Shown in pieces: positions 25,039-33,643 of a stretch of DNA of 64,000 bases. Each line of letters starts with the position of its first letter. Position 1 is the stretch's first letter. The position numbers and the translations under genes were made by a program. Source of the stretch: Lachnospiraceae bacterium. GTDB taxonomy: Bacteria; Bacillota; Clostridia; Lachnospirales; Lachnospiraceae. The notes beneath the pieces were generated by a model. It searched no databases. It was not told the origin of the DNA and saw nothing but the letters and a program-made list of their open reading frames with translations. The DNA lies in NCBI GenBank assembly GCA_009911195.1, contig QXWV01000115.1:32733-96732 (forward strand), given 5' to 3'.

Positions 25039-26256
25039 ATGACGTATGAGGAGATAGTCTGTGACGCTAACAACTTGTATAAGGCTTACAAGGCCTCGAT
25101 TAAGGGCAGCAAATGGAAGGAGACCACCCAGAAGTTCATGATAAACTTCCTGCGGTACCTCATTTCCATACAGGATGACCTTCTCAACCATACACTTCAA
25201 AATGGACCGACTGAGGAGTTCTCGCTGTCTGAAAGAGGCCGGGTTAGGCCTATTACGAGCATTCGTATCCGTGACCGGATTGTACGGCACGTCTTATGTG
25301 ATGAGGTTCTTCTTCCAGAAGTCCGTAAGCATATCATTTATGACAACGGCGCTTCTATCAAGGGAAGAGGTATTTCGCATCAAAGAGATCGGTTCGAGGT
25401 TCATCTTCGCCGTTACTATAAGCTGTATGGTAACGAGGGATGGATAGTATTCGGGGATTTTTCCAAGTTTTATGACAATATCATACATGAGATAGCAAAG
25501 AGGGAATTGCTGAAGCTGTTTGACGATGATAAATTCATTGACTGGCTACTTACTCTTATATTTGAAGGCTTCAAGATTGACGTTTCTTATATGTCAGACG
25601 AGGAATATGAGTCCTGCATGGAGGACACGTTTAACAAGCTTGATTACCGGAATGTTCCGAAGAATCTGTTGACAGGCGAAAAGTGGATGTATAAGTCTGT
25701 CAATATTGGCGACCAGCTGTCTCAGATTATTGGCATCTATTATCCATACCGAATTGACAATTATGTGAAATATGTGAGAAGTCAGAAATTTTACGGTCGG
25801 TATATGGATGATTGGTACATCATGAGTCCCAGCAAGGAAGAGTTACAGGATTTGCTGGAAAATATCTGTAGGATTGCAAAAGAGCTTGGTATTCATATCA
25901 ACATGAAGAAGACCCGGATTGTGAAGATTTCGAGTACTTATAAATATTTGCAGATTCGCTACAGTCTCACAAAGGATGGCAAAATCATTAAGCGGATCAA
26001 TCCGACTCGTGTCACAACTATGAGGAGGAAACTGAAAAAGCTGGCTGTAAAAGTTCAGGAAGGGGAAATTCCATATGAAAATGTGGAGAACATGTTCCGT
26101 GGCTGGATGGGCAGCTTTTATAAATTATTGTCGAGACAGCAACGGCAAAATCTAATCAGCTTGTACGAGGAGCTGTTCGATAAGACTATTACAATTATCA
26201 ATAAAAAGATGATTATAACGGATAAGTCACAAGAAAAACTGAAGGAGGTTATGTAG
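25039..26256 (+). CDS. DGR-type reverse transcriptase
   Basis: This is a 405-residue reverse transcriptase. Motif A is VFGDFSKFYDN, motif C is GRYMDDWYIMS, and motif 4 has IGDQLSQIIG, with the SQ that marks DGR enzymes in place of the QG of other bacterial RTs. There is no maturase or endonuclease domain. The start is uncertain: ATG 25039 (used) or GTG 25027; neither has a strong ribosome site, which may keep levels low. The enzyme copies TR RNA with adenine-specific errors for transfer to VR. Confidence 0.94.
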   Translation: MTYEEIVCDANNLYKAYKASIKGSKWKETTQKFMINFLRYLISIQDDLLNHTLQNGPTEEFSLSERGRVRPITSIRIRDRIVRHVLCDEVLLPEVRKHIIYDNGASIKGRGISHQRDRFEVHLRRYYKLYGNEGWIVFGDFSKFYDNIIHEIAKRELLKLFDDDKFIDWLLTLIFEGFKIDVSYMSDEEYESCMEDTFNKLDYRNVPKNLLTGEKWMYKSVNIGDQLSQIIGIYYPYRIDNYVKYVRSQKFYGRYMDDWYIMSPSKEELQDLLENICRIAKELGIHINMKKTRIVKISSTYKYLQIRYSLTKDGKIIKRINPTRVTTMRRKLKKLAVKVQEGEIPYENVENMFRGWMGSFYKLLSRQQRQNLISLYEELFDKTITIINKKMIITDKSQEKLKEVM

Positions 26257-26592
26257 ATGGATGGCTGGATGCAAATACTGCTGACAGTTTTTAGCTCAGT
26301 TTTAGCGTCTTCTGGGCTGTGGGCTTATATCGCCAAAAGAGCAGAGAAAAAAGACGTAAAGACAGAGATGCTTATAGGCCTGGGACATGATCGGATTATG
26401 TATCTTGGAATGTCATATATCGACCGGGGGTGGATCACTTCCGATGAATATGAGAATCTTTACGAGTATCTCTACAAGCCGTATGAAAAGATGGGCGGTA
26501 ACGGCTCCGCCAAGCGTATCATGAACGAGGTAAACAAACTACCTATACACAAATCACAATACAAGGAGGAAACAAATCATGAAGATGACTAA
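26257..26592 (+). CDS. Single-membrane-segment phage protein in the lysis region
   Basis: This is a 111-residue protein with an N-terminal hydrophobic stretch (MQILLTVFSSVLASSGLWAYI) followed by a charged cytoplasmic-type domain (MLIGLGHDRIMYLGMSYIDR, KPYEKMGGNGSAKRIMNEV). AAGGAGGT sits eight bases before the ATG. It overlaps the holin gene by 14 bases, so it may be a second holin-type or lysis-control protein. The family is not recognised by name. Confidence 0.6.
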   Translation: MDGWMQILLTVFSSVLASSGLWAYIAKRAEKKDVKTEMLIGLGHDRIMYLGMSYIDRGWITSDEYENLYEYLYKPYEKMGGNGSAKRIMNEVNKLPIHKSQYKEETNHEDD

Positions 26593-26779
26593 CAAAACCT
26601 ATGACACTTTGAAATGGATCGCACAGTATCTTCTTCCGGCTGCCGGCACATTATATTTTGCCCTGGCGGGAATTTGGGGACTGCCCTGCGGAGAGCAGGT
26701 GGTCGGAACTATCACGGCCATTGATACTTTCTTGGGGGTTCTTCTGGGGATCAGTACCGCACAGTACAATAAGCGGTAA
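26579..26779 (+). CDS. Phage holin (Dp1-like)
   Basis: This is a 66-residue protein with two membrane segments (about residues 13-31 and 39-60) and a basic tail (QYNKR). IAQYLLPAAGTLYFALAGIWGLP matches the phi LC3/Dp1 holin pattern. It forms the membrane lesion that lets the lysin reach peptidoglycan. No lysin gene follows; the only candidate is at 11319-12749. Confidence 0.85.
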   Translation: MKMTNKTYDTLKWIAQYLLPAAGTLYFALAGIWGLPCGEQVVGTITAIDTFLGVLLGISTAQYNKR

Positions 26780-26804
26780 TTATCAATAAGTGTAAAATTG
26801 TAGG

Positions 26805-26863
26805 AGAAATGGAAAAAGGCGGAGTGATGTACAGTATTAGTACATTATATCCGCTCCATTTCT
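26805..26863 (+). terminator. Long imperfect hairpin at the end of the late operon
   Basis: Three stacked helices pair 805-813 with 855-863 (9 bp), 819-823 with 850-854 (5 bp) and 824-832 with 840-848 (9 pairs, two G-U), around a 7-base loop. A short T-rich stretch follows rather than a T run, so termination is probable but not certain. It separates the late genes from the excisionase-integrase pair. The following 120 bases are AT-rich and contain a TATAAT at 26955-26960, probably the xis promoter. Confidence 0.6.
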
Positions 26864-26985
26864 GTTCTGATAATGTAGCGGCGTTTACATCTTATTTTAT
26901 TTTTTTCATTTTTACTGGATATTTCCGTATTCAGGTTACAATCATAGAAAGTATTATAATATCCGAAATGGAGGTGATTTGTGAA

Positions 26986-27168
26986 ATGCAAGAAAAATTT
27001 TTACTCTCAATAATAGAAGCGTCTCACCTATTCGGAATAGGACAACACAGGTTACGAGAAATTATCCACGAAGACTATAATTGCAAATATCATCTTACTG
27101 TTGGACGCGTAATAAAGATAAAAAGAAAAGCATTTGAAGAATATATAAATAGTGTGAATCAGATATAA
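26986..27168 (+). CDS. xis: Excisionase (Tn916 Xis-like)
   Basis: This is a 60-residue basic DNA-binding protein. LLSIIEASHLFGIGQHRLREII is a winged-helix recognition unit and GRVIKIKRKAFEEYI is the C-terminal wing. ATG 26986 is chosen because GGAGGTG lies nine bases upstream; a longer in-frame reading upstream lacks a ribosome site and runs through the terminator hairpin. It lies 74 bases before the integrase, as in Tn916. Confidence 0.82.
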   Translation: MQEKFLLSIIEASHLFGIGQHRLREIIHEDYNCKYHLTVGRVIKIKRKAFEEYINSVNQI

Positions 27169-27242
27169 TATCGACAAAGCACCTTTAATGTGGTATGATA
27201 ACATATGCATTCGAGGCGCTTTCTAAGTGGAGGGCTGAGAAT

Positions 27243-28478
27243 ATGGCAAATAAAAAAGCAAGTAATAAAAATAAACCTGCAAGAAAAACATTGCGAGAAA
27301 ACGAGTTTTTTAACCCTAAAACAAAGAGATACGAGTATAGATATAAAGATGTCTTTGGAAAGAATCGCGTTGTGAGTTCTTACAGGTTGGAACCTACAGA
27401 CCAACTTCCGAAAGGAAAGAAATCTGGGAAGAGTTTGCGTGAGAAGGAGGCAGAGATAAACGCACTGCTAGATAATAACATTGATATCGATGGGGCAAAA
27501 TTTACATTACTTGATGTGGTTGATAAATATCTTAACTATCTCTATAATAGGAAAGAACTAAGTCATAACACCAAAACTGGTTACAATGTGACGGTGAATG
27601 CTTTAAAGCAATATAAACTTGGTTACATGGAGATAGGAAAGATAAAGCCAGAACATTGTGAAGAATGGCTTTCTGATATGAAGAAAAAATATCGCGGTTC
27701 GTCGATACAAAGTCAAATCAGTTTGATTAAACGTTCGTTTGAATATGCTATTGATTATGACTATATTGCAAAGAACCCATTTAGGCGAATTACTACGGAT
27801 AGAAGCGACAGTAAAATCATGGAAGCCATTCCAGTCGATGAAATGAATAATTTTTTAGATTTTTGTTCCAGAGACGCGCACAGTTTGCATTGTTATGACA
27901 TGGTATATATTTTATTTTGGACTGGGTTACGGGTATCAGAATTATGTGGTCTGACGATAGACAATCTGGATTTGGATAATCACATAATAAAAGTAGAAAA
28001 ACAGTTACAATGCATCAATCACAATCATACTGTTTTAAAACCCAAAACCTCGAACGGGGTAAGATATATTCCTATGACAGACGGCGTTTATCAGCGTTTT
28101 ATATCTGTTCTTGCGAATAGGTATCTTAAAGGTGATATTGAACCGGTATGTTACGACGAGCGTGGCAATGTGTATGAAGGTTTTGTGTTTCTTGCAACAC
28201 GTAGTAGAAAGACGATTGTTCGCAGTCATGTTGAGGAATATTTGCAGAATTGTATCAAAAGGTACAATCTGGCTAACCCGTCATGTCCGATCCGTAAGTT
28301 TGAACCGCATATATGCAGGCATACATTTGCGACTAATATGCAAGGGCTACCGCCCAAAACTTTACAATCTATTTTGGGGCATGGCAATATCAGTACAACA
28401 ATGAATCATTATGTGGATGCAAGACCAACCGCGCAACAATTAGCGGAAATCAATGTTATAGCGAACGCACTAACCTAA
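27243..28478 (+). CDS. int: Tyrosine integrase (Tn916-type)
   Basis: This is a 411-residue recombinase. ATG 27243 has GGAGGG eight bases upstream. An N-terminal arm-binding domain (RKTLRENEFFNPKTKRYEYR) is followed by a SAM-like core-binding domain (LLDVVDKYLNYLYNRKELSHN) and the catalytic domain. Catalytic residues are seen as GLRVSELCGL (Arg), HICRHTFATNM (His-x-x-Arg) and GHGNISTTMNHYVDA (His, Tyr nucleophile). It catalyses integration and, with Xis, excision. Confidence 0.93.
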   Translation: MANKKASNKNKPARKTLRENEFFNPKTKRYEYRYKDVFGKNRVVSSYRLEPTDQLPKGKKSGKSLREKEAEINALLDNNIDIDGAKFTLLDVVDKYLNYLYNRKELSHNTKTGYNVTVNALKQYKLGYMEIGKIKPEHCEEWLSDMKKKYRGSSIQSQISLIKRSFEYAIDYDYIAKNPFRRITTDRSDSKIMEAIPVDEMNNFLDFCSRDAHSLHCYDMVYILFWTGLRVSELCGLTIDNLDLDNHIIKVEKQLQCINHNHTVLKPKTSNGVRYIPMTDGVYQRFISVLANRYLKGDIEPVCYDERGNVYEGFVFLATRSRKTIVRSHVEEYLQNCIKRYNLANPSCPIRKFEPHICRHTFATNMQGLPPKTLQSILGHGNISTTMNHYVDARPTAQQLAEINVIANALT

Positions 28479-28631
28479 TTCGTAAGAATTTTTACATACG
28501 AATTATTTACGAATTATTCTGCGAAATGAGATGTAATGAAACATAATAAAATGTAACAAAATGGATACGATTTAGGGGAAAAAACAGGTGAAAGTATAGA
28601 AAAATACCTATTTATAGAGGATATAAAGAAT
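28477..28631 (+). other. Probable attR region with integrase-type repeats
   Basis: TACGAATTATT occurs twice in perfect tandem (28497-28507 and 28508-28518). AATTCGTAA (28477-28485) is an inverted copy of TTACGAATT (28507-28515). Such clusters act as arm or core sites for tyrosine recombinases next to int. The remaining AT-rich 110 bases lead to hisH and could include the host junction. The core cannot be fixed without attL. Confidence 0.5.
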
Positions 28632-29252
28632 ATGACAGCAATCATAGATTACGATGCAGGAAATATGAAAAGTGTGGAGAAGGCGCTGCTTTTCCTAGGT
28701 GAAAATGTCTGTGTGACCCGGGAGAGGGAAAGGATTCTTAGCGCTGATAAAGTTATTTTGCCGGGGGTAGGGTCCTTTGGCAGGGCTATGGAAAAAATAC
28801 GCGGTTATGGCTTGGAAGAGGTTATAAAAGAAATAATCGGGAAGGGAACGCCATTTTTGGGCATTTGTTTAGGGCTTCAGCTTTTATTTGAACGCAGTGA
28901 GGAAAGCGATGGGGTGAAAGGACTGGGGATTTTAAAGGGTGAGATATTGAAGATACCGGAAAAGAATGGCGGAAAGGTTCCGCAGATAGGATGGAACTCT
29001 TTAAGATATCCCAATCAGGGGAGGCTGTTTGCCGGAATCCCCGAGGATGCTTATGTATATTTTGTGCATTCTTATTACTTGAAGGCGGAGGAAGAAGGGA
29101 TTGTTACCGCCACTACGGAGTATAATACGCTGATTCATGCGTCTGTGGAGAAAGATAATGTATTTGCCTGCCAGTTCCATCCGGAAAAAAGTTCCAAGGT
29201 AGGGCTGGATATCCTCCGAAATTTTATTCAAATACAAAGGGAGGGAGTATAA
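28632..29252 (+). CDS. hisH: Imidazole glycerol phosphate synthase, glutaminase subunit
   Basis: This is a 206-residue class I glutamine amidotransferase that supplies ammonia to HisF in histidine synthesis. The catalytic Cys is in FLGICLGLQLLF, and the His/Glu pair is in QFHPEKSS. The oxyanion region is PGVGSFGRAM. It ends directly at the hisF start, consistent with a heterodimeric enzyme. No other his gene is in the window; the prophage lies 150 bases upstream and may separate it from the rest. Confidence 0.95.
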   Translation: MTAIIDYDAGNMKSVEKALLFLGENVCVTRERERILSADKVILPGVGSFGRAMEKIRGYGLEEVIKEIIGKGTPFLGICLGLQLLFERSEESDGVKGLGILKGEILKIPEKNGGKVPQIGWNSLRYPNQGRLFAGIPEDAYVYFVHSYYLKAEEEGIVTATTEYNTLIHASVEKDNVFACQFHPEKSSKVGLDILRNFIQIQREGV

Positions 29253-30014
29253 ATGCATACAAAGCGTATTATCCCTTGTTTGGATGTACATAACGGAAGG
29301 GTTGTAAAAGGTGTTAATTTTGTAAACTTAAAGGATGCGGGAAACCCTGTGGAGATAGCGGAAGCCTATGACAAGGCAGGGGCTGACGAATTAGTATTTT
29401 TGGATATTACGGCATCTTCCGATGCCCGTGCAACGGTTGTAGATATGGTAAGGCGGGTAGCGGAACGGGTTTTTATACCATTTACTGTTGGGGGTGGAAT
29501 TCGTACAGTGGACGATTTTAAGGCTATTCTCAGGGAAGGGGCGGATAAAGTCTCCATCAATTCATCGGCGATAAACCGCCCTGCCTTAGTTAGCGAAGCT
29601 GCGGAGCAATTCGGAAGCCAGTGTGTGGTGGTAGCTATTGATGCAAAAAGAAGGCCTGATGGCTTCGGATGGAATATTTATAAAAATGGCGGTCGGATAG
29701 ATGTAGGACTGGACGCTGTGGAATGGGCCATGAAGGTAGACCGGCTGGGGGCAGGTGAAATCCTGCTCACAAGCATGGATTGTGACGGCACAAAGACAGG
29801 ATACGATATTGAATTGACGAGAACAATAGCAGAAAACGTATCCATTCCTGTGATTGCTTCTGGAGGCGCAGGGGATTTGGGCCATTTTTATCAGGCACTT
29901 ACGGAAGGGAAAGCGGATGCAGCATTGGCGGCATCGCTGTTCCACTATAAGGAATTGGAAATCAATGAAGTGAAAGATTTCCTAAAGGAGCAGGGGGTTT
30001 CCGTAAGATATTGA
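29253..30014 (+). CDS. hisF: Imidazole glycerol phosphate synthase, cyclase subunit
   Basis: This is a 253-residue TIM barrel. The catalytic Asp residues are seen in [15 protein letters not shown] and [12 protein letters not shown]. Phosphate-binding turns include [10 protein letters not shown] and [11 protein letters not shown]. It converts PRFAR to IGP and AICAR using ammonia from HisH. GGGAGG precedes the ATG. Confidence 0.96.
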   Translation: MHTKRIIPCLDVHNGRVVKGVNFVNLKDAGNPVEIAEAYDKAGADELVFLDITASSDARATVVDMVRRVAERVFIPFTVGGGIRTVDDFKAILREGADKVSINSSAINRPALVSEAAEQFGSQCVVVAIDAKRRPDGFGWNIYKNGGRIDVGLDAVEWAMKVDRLGAGEILLTSMDCDGTKTGYDIELTRTIAENVSIPVIASGGAGDLGHFYQALTEGKADAALAASLFHYKELEINEVKDFLKEQGVSVRY

Positions 30015-30078
30015 AATGGCTAAGCCGGTAAGGCAATAAAGAAGCTATCGGGGAATGGGGCAAAAGGAGTACAAAAGA

Positions 30079-30756
30079 ATGGCAATGATTCAGAATGACT
30101 GGCTGGATGCGTTGAAACCTGAGTTTTCCAAGCCATATTACAAACAGCTTTTTCAGTTTGTTCAGGGGGAATACAGCAAGGCTGTGATTTATCCTCCGGC
30201 AGAAGATATTTTTAATGCATTTCATTTCACCCCTTTGAGCAAAGTAAAGGTGCTGCTGCTGGGGCAGGACCCTTACCATAATGCGCATCAGGCTCATGGG
30301 ATGAGTTTTTCCGTTTTACCCGACCAGAAGGAAATACCTCCGTCTTTGCAGAATATTTATCAGGAGCTGCATGACGATTTGGGATGCAGTATACCGAATA
30401 ACGGCTATTTAAAGAAATGGGCTGACCAGGGGGTACTGCTTCTTAATACAGTTCTGACTGTGAGGGCGCATAAGGCCAATTCACATCAGGGAAAAGGATG
30501 GGAGCAGTTTACGGATGCTGTGATAGAAGCTGTTAATGCCCAGGAGAGGCCGATTGTTTATTTGTTATGGGGAAGGCCGGCCCAGAATAAAGCTTCTATG
30601 CTGAGCAATCCTAGACATTTAATTTTGAAAGCCCCCCATCCCAGCCCACTGTCTGCTTTCCGCGGTTTTTTTGGATGCAGGCATTTCAGCCAGGCGAACG
30701 ATTTTCTGGTAAAGAATGGCGTAGAGCCAGTGGATTGGCAGATTGAAGATATATAA
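30079..30756 (+). CDS. ung: Uracil-DNA glycosylase (family 1)
   Basis: This is a 225-residue base-excision repair enzyme. The water-activating loop LLGQDPYHNAHQAHG and the Leu-loop HPSPLSAFRGFFGC are intact, and LLWGRPAQNK contains the uracil-recognition region. AAAGGAG lies nine bases before ATG 30079; the earlier in-frame start at 30055 lacks a ribosome site. A strong terminator follows. Confidence 0.96.
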   Translation: MAMIQNDWLDALKPEFSKPYYKQLFQFVQGEYSKAVIYPPAEDIFNAFHFTPLSKVKVLLLGQDPYHNAHQAHGMSFSVLPDQKEIPPSLQNIYQELHDDLGCSIPNNGYLKKWADQGVLLLNTVLTVRAHKANSHQGKGWEQFTDAVIEAVNAQERPIVYLLWGRPAQNKASMLSNPRHLILKAPHPSPLSAFRGFFGCRHFSQANDFLVKNGVEPVDWQIEDI

Positions 30757-30800
30757 GAATTTTTAGAACGTTAGGAATATTTTACCTTATAGAGATAGGA

Positions 30801-30851
30801 TTAGGATGTCAAAGGTTTTGTACATAAAAGGCTTTTGACATCTTAATTTTT
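30801..30851 (+). terminator. Intrinsic terminator after ung
   Basis: A 15-pair stem (801-815 with 832-846 of this kilobase; two G-U pairs) with a 16-base loop is followed by a TTTTT tract. Confidence 0.85.
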
Positions 30852-30942
30852 GAGAAAATATCCTAATAAAATTAAAATGTACATGCTGCTTAAAATATAC
30901 GAAAAATTTTGTGGAGCTGCCAAGCATACGTAAAAATTTTCC

Positions 30943-30971
30943 TTGACAAAATTGCAGGAAGGCAATATAGT
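30943..30971 (+). promoter_or_regulatory. Promoter of the TrmB-lysA pair
   Basis: TTGACA at 30943-30948 and TATAGT at 30966-30971 are separated by exactly 17 bases, a near-consensus vegetative promoter. Confidence 0.85.
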
Positions 30972-31018
30972 AGTTCTGTAAAGAAACACTATCCTGGATA
31001 GAAAAGGAATGGTGGGAG

Positions 31019-31735
31019 ATGGATGAGACTTTGTTGATGGAAAAATTAATGGGGTTTGGCTTGACGAGACAGGAGGCGGCGATTTATCTTTGCTTGTACG
31101 GGAAGGACGGGCTTACAGGTTATGAAGTATCGAAGCAGACCGGGATTTCACGTTCTAATGTGTATGGGGGGTTGTCAGGGCTTGCCGGAATAGGCGCTGC
31201 ATATTTGCTGGAAGGGAGTACCAACCGGTATCTTGCCGTTTCTATTGAGGAGTTTTGCAATAATAAAATCCGGGCATTGGAAAGGGAGAAAGAATTCCTT
31301 ATTGAAAATATGCCAATGGCTAATGAGCCCTTGGATGGGTACATTACAATTGAAGGGGCTTCTAACATTAGAAATAAAATAGTTACTATGCTGGAAAAAG
31401 CGGAGCAAAGAATCTATCTTTCCGCTCCAGGGGATTTCCTGGAGAACATTCGGGAAGAACTGGAAACAGTAATGGAACGAAAGATTAAGCTGGTGCTTAT
31501 TACCGATAAGGATATGGGAATCGGGCATTCCTTCTTGTATCTTACGGATAAGAAAGAGAAACAGATACGCTTGATTATCGATTCGGTGTATGTATTGACA
31601 GGGGATATTGGAGGGGGGAAGGCGGACACATGCCTTTATTCAGGGCAGAGGAATTTTGTCAGTGTTTTTAAAGAGGCTCTTAGAAATGAAATAAAATTAA
31701 TAGAATTGACCAAAGGAGAAAACAGGAATGAGTAA
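31019..31735 (+). CDS. TrmB-family transcriptional regulator
   Basis: This is a 238-residue protein. Residues 1-75 form a TrmB winged helix (GLTRQEAAIYLCLYGKDGLT, VSKQTGISRSNVYGGLSGL). A helical linker and a C-terminal ligand domain with IYLSAPGDFLENIREEL follow, a PLD-like fold common in the family. It overlaps lysA by eight bases, so the pair is co-transcribed. A lysine- or amino-acid-linked role is inference from the neighbour. Confidence 0.8.
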   Translation: MDETLLMEKLMGFGLTRQEAAIYLCLYGKDGLTGYEVSKQTGISRSNVYGGLSGLAGIGAAYLLEGSTNRYLAVSIEEFCNNKIRALEREKEFLIENMPMANEPLDGYITIEGASNIRNKIVTMLEKAEQRIYLSAPGDFLENIREELETVMERKIKLVLITDKDMGIGHSFLYLTDKKEKQIRLIIDSVYVLTGDIGGGKADTCLYSGQRNFVSVFKEALRNEIKLIELTKGENRNE

Positions 31736-33010
31736 AGAAACATTTGTAACAAAAGAGATGATAGAAAAAGTGGTTAAAGCCTATCCTACCCCCTTTCATA
31801 TTTATGATGAAAAGGGGATTAGGGAAAACGCGCAGGCTGTAAAGGAGGCTTTTTCCTGGAATAAAGGATTTAAGGAATATTTTGCAGTTAAGGCGACTCC
31901 AAACCCATACTTAATACAAATTCTTAAGGAATATGGCTGTGGCTGCGACTGTTCTTCCATGACGGAGCTGATGTTAAGTAAGGCAGTAGGCATGGAAGGG
32001 AAGGACATTATGTTTTCCTCCAATGAAACACCGGCGGAGGAGTACGCATATGCCGCGAAGCTGGGGGCAATTATTAACCTGGATGATATTACTCATATTG
32101 ATTTTCTGGAAGGGATTCTGGGGAAGCTGCCGGAAACAATGAGCTGCCGGTATAACCCGGGCGGCGTATTTACTATGAGTAATGGAATTATGGATAATCC
32201 AGGGGATTCCAAGTATGGATTTACAAAAGAGCAGATGTTTGAAGGGTTTCGTATACTGAAATTGAAAGGAGTGAAGAACTTTGGGATTCATGCATTTTTG
32301 GCCAGCAATACGGTGACGAATGAGTATTACCCTTTATTGGCGAAACAGCTTTTTGAATTGGCAGTGCAGTTGAAAAAGGAAACGGGTGTAAATATTCAAT
32401 TTGTTAATCTGTCCGGCGGGGTGGGGATTCCTTATCAACCGGGACAGGACGGGAATGATATCCGGGCAATCGGCGAAGGGGTAAGAACGGTATATGAAGA
32501 AGTGCTTGAACCGGCGGGGATGGGTGATGTGTCCATTTATGCGGAGATGGGGCGTTTTATGATGGGGCCTTATGGAGCATTGGTAACGAAGGCAATCCAT
32601 GAAAAACATACGTATAAAGAATATATAGGTGTAGATGCATGTGCGGTGAATTTGATGCGTCCGGCGATGTATGGAGCATATCACCATATTACTGTTCTGG
32701 GAAAAGAGAAGGAAGCTTGCAGCTATAAATATGATGTGGTGGGTTCTTTATGTGAGAACAATGATAAATTTGCGGTGGACAGGATGTGCCAAAGGTTGAA
32801 AAGGGTGACTTTCTGTTTATCCATGATACTGGTGCACACGGATTTTCCATGGGATATAATTATAATGGAAAATTGAAGTCGGCGGAGCTTCTACTGAAAG
32901 AAAACGGGGATATCCAACTCATCCGCAGGGCAGAGACCCCGAAGGATTATTTCAGTACTTTTGATGGCTTAGGGATTTATGAAAGCCTGAAGAAGGAATT
33001 TGAGGGCTGA
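31728..33010 (+). pseudogene. lysA: Diaminopimelate decarboxylase-like gene with a one-base frameshift
   Basis: The first frame (31728 to about 32783) encodes a type III PLP barrel: EYFAVKATPNP contains the PLP lysine, and FVNLSGGVGIPY and CENNDKFAVDR are family motifs. At 32783-32786 the correct reading moves to the next frame, giving VPKVEKGDFLFIHDTGAHGF and the normal C-terminus to 33010. Insertion of one G in AGGAT (to AGGGAT, Asp) restores a continuous enzyme of about 427 residues. As written, the first frame ends at 32876 with a foreign tail and loses the GAHG/MGYNYN active-site region. Either inactivated or a sequencing error. Confidence 0.88.
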
Positions 33011-33065
33011 ACTGCTATGTAGAATCATGCAATCATACAAATCATATAAAATTTAAAAAAAGTAC

Positions 33066-33094
33066 TTGTCAATTCCTGCTGGATATGGTATTAT
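33066..33094 (+). promoter_or_regulatory. Promoter of tRNA-Leu
   Basis: TTGTCA (33066-33071) and TATTAT (33089-33094) are separated by 17 bases and end 45 bases before the tRNA. Confidence 0.65.
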
Positions 33095-33139
33095 ATAACT
33101 CGGCTGTTAGATGAAAATAGTAGCCAGCAGGAAAAAATA

Positions 33140-33222
33140 GCCGGCGTGTCGGAATGGCAGACGAGGCAGACTCAAAATCTGTTGTGGGCAACCACGTATG
33201 GGTTCAAGTCCCATCGCCGGCA
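33140..33222 (+). tRNA. tRNA-Leu (CAA)
   Basis: An 83-base cloverleaf. The acceptor stem GCCGGCG pairs with CGCCGGC, and the anticodon loop CTCAAAA gives CAA. There is a long class II variable arm and a GGTTCAAGTCC T-arm. CCA is not encoded. Confidence 0.95.
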
Positions 33223-33233
33223 GTAGGAAAAGG

Positions 33234-33273
33234 TTTGGAAAACTACAGAAATGGGTATTCCAAATTTTTTTTT
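33234..33273 (+). terminator. Terminator after tRNA-Leu
   Basis: TTTGGAA pairs with TTCCAAA (7 bp, 17-base loop), followed by nine T. The next 150 bases are AT-rich with no gene. Confidence 0.75.
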
Positions 33274-33426
33274 GCGTATAAGGCTTTTGAATGCCAAATT
33301 TGACAAAAAAACATACATATAGAACAAGAAATATAAAAAAGCTTTTATTTATTTGCAATATGCATAATAAAATAAATGATAGAAGTAAATAGCACAACAA
33401 AAAATACAAAAATGGAAATATTTCAC

Positions 33427-33455
33427 TTGACAAAAATTGTATAAATTGTTATTAT
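33427..33455 (+). promoter_or_regulatory. Promoter of the GlcNAc PTS operon
   Basis: TTGACA (33427-33432) and TATTAT (33450-33455) with a 17-base spacer. The transcript would start near 33462 and run through the antiterminator site. Confidence 0.85.
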
Positions 33456-33498
33456 GGATTCAGATGAATAAAGGAAAGCATTATTAATATAAAACGTT

Positions 33499-33579
33499 GG
33501 ATTGTTACTGGCAGGCAGGCAAAACCAAATTTTGTAAGTTAATCATACTAGGAAGGTTAGCTTATAAAATTTGGTTTTT
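33499..33579 (+). promoter_or_regulatory. RAT antiterminator overlapping an intrinsic terminator
   Basis: GGATTGTTACTG (33499-33510) and GCAGGCAAAACC (33515-33526) form a ribonucleic antiterminator of the LicT/BglG class. The last bases overlap a 21-pair terminator (522-542 with 557-577 of this kilobase) followed by T residues. Binding of the regulator encoded next would stabilise the RAT and prevent termination, inducing the operon when its PTS sugar is present. Confidence 0.93.
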
Positions 33580-33643
33580 CTACTTTATAGTATCAACCAA
33601 TGGTATTGTTTGCTAAATAGGATATACTCAATAGGTATTAAGA

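Larger units (their letters stand above)
1..28520 (+). mobile_element. Siphovirus-type prophage, late and integration half, carrying a DGR
   Basis: The segment contains a co-directional block of head, tail, lysis and integration genes: terminase, portal, capsid, tail tube, tape measure, Dit, receptor-binding protein, holin, excisionase and integrase. A tape measure with tail chaperones and no contractile sheath gene indicates a long non-contractile tail. The left end lies outside the window. The right end is placed in the 153-base gap between the integrase stop and hisH. The exact attachment core cannot be read because attL is not visible. Confidence 0.93.

Noticed and set aside
25039..26256. 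Group II intron or retron reverse transcriptase
   Set aside because: The SQ motif, absence of maturase or endonuclease domain, and the adjoining TR/VR pair with adenine-only changes identify a DGR.
26809..26985. N-terminal extension of the excisionase reading frame
   Set aside because: It passes through the 26805-26863 hairpin and AT-rich promoter DNA, while a strong GGAGGTG precedes ATG 26986 and the shorter product matches Xis length.
26986..28520. Tn916-type conjugative transposon
   Set aside because: Xis and Int are Tn916-like, but the attached genes are phage head, tail and lysis genes and no conjugation genes are seen.
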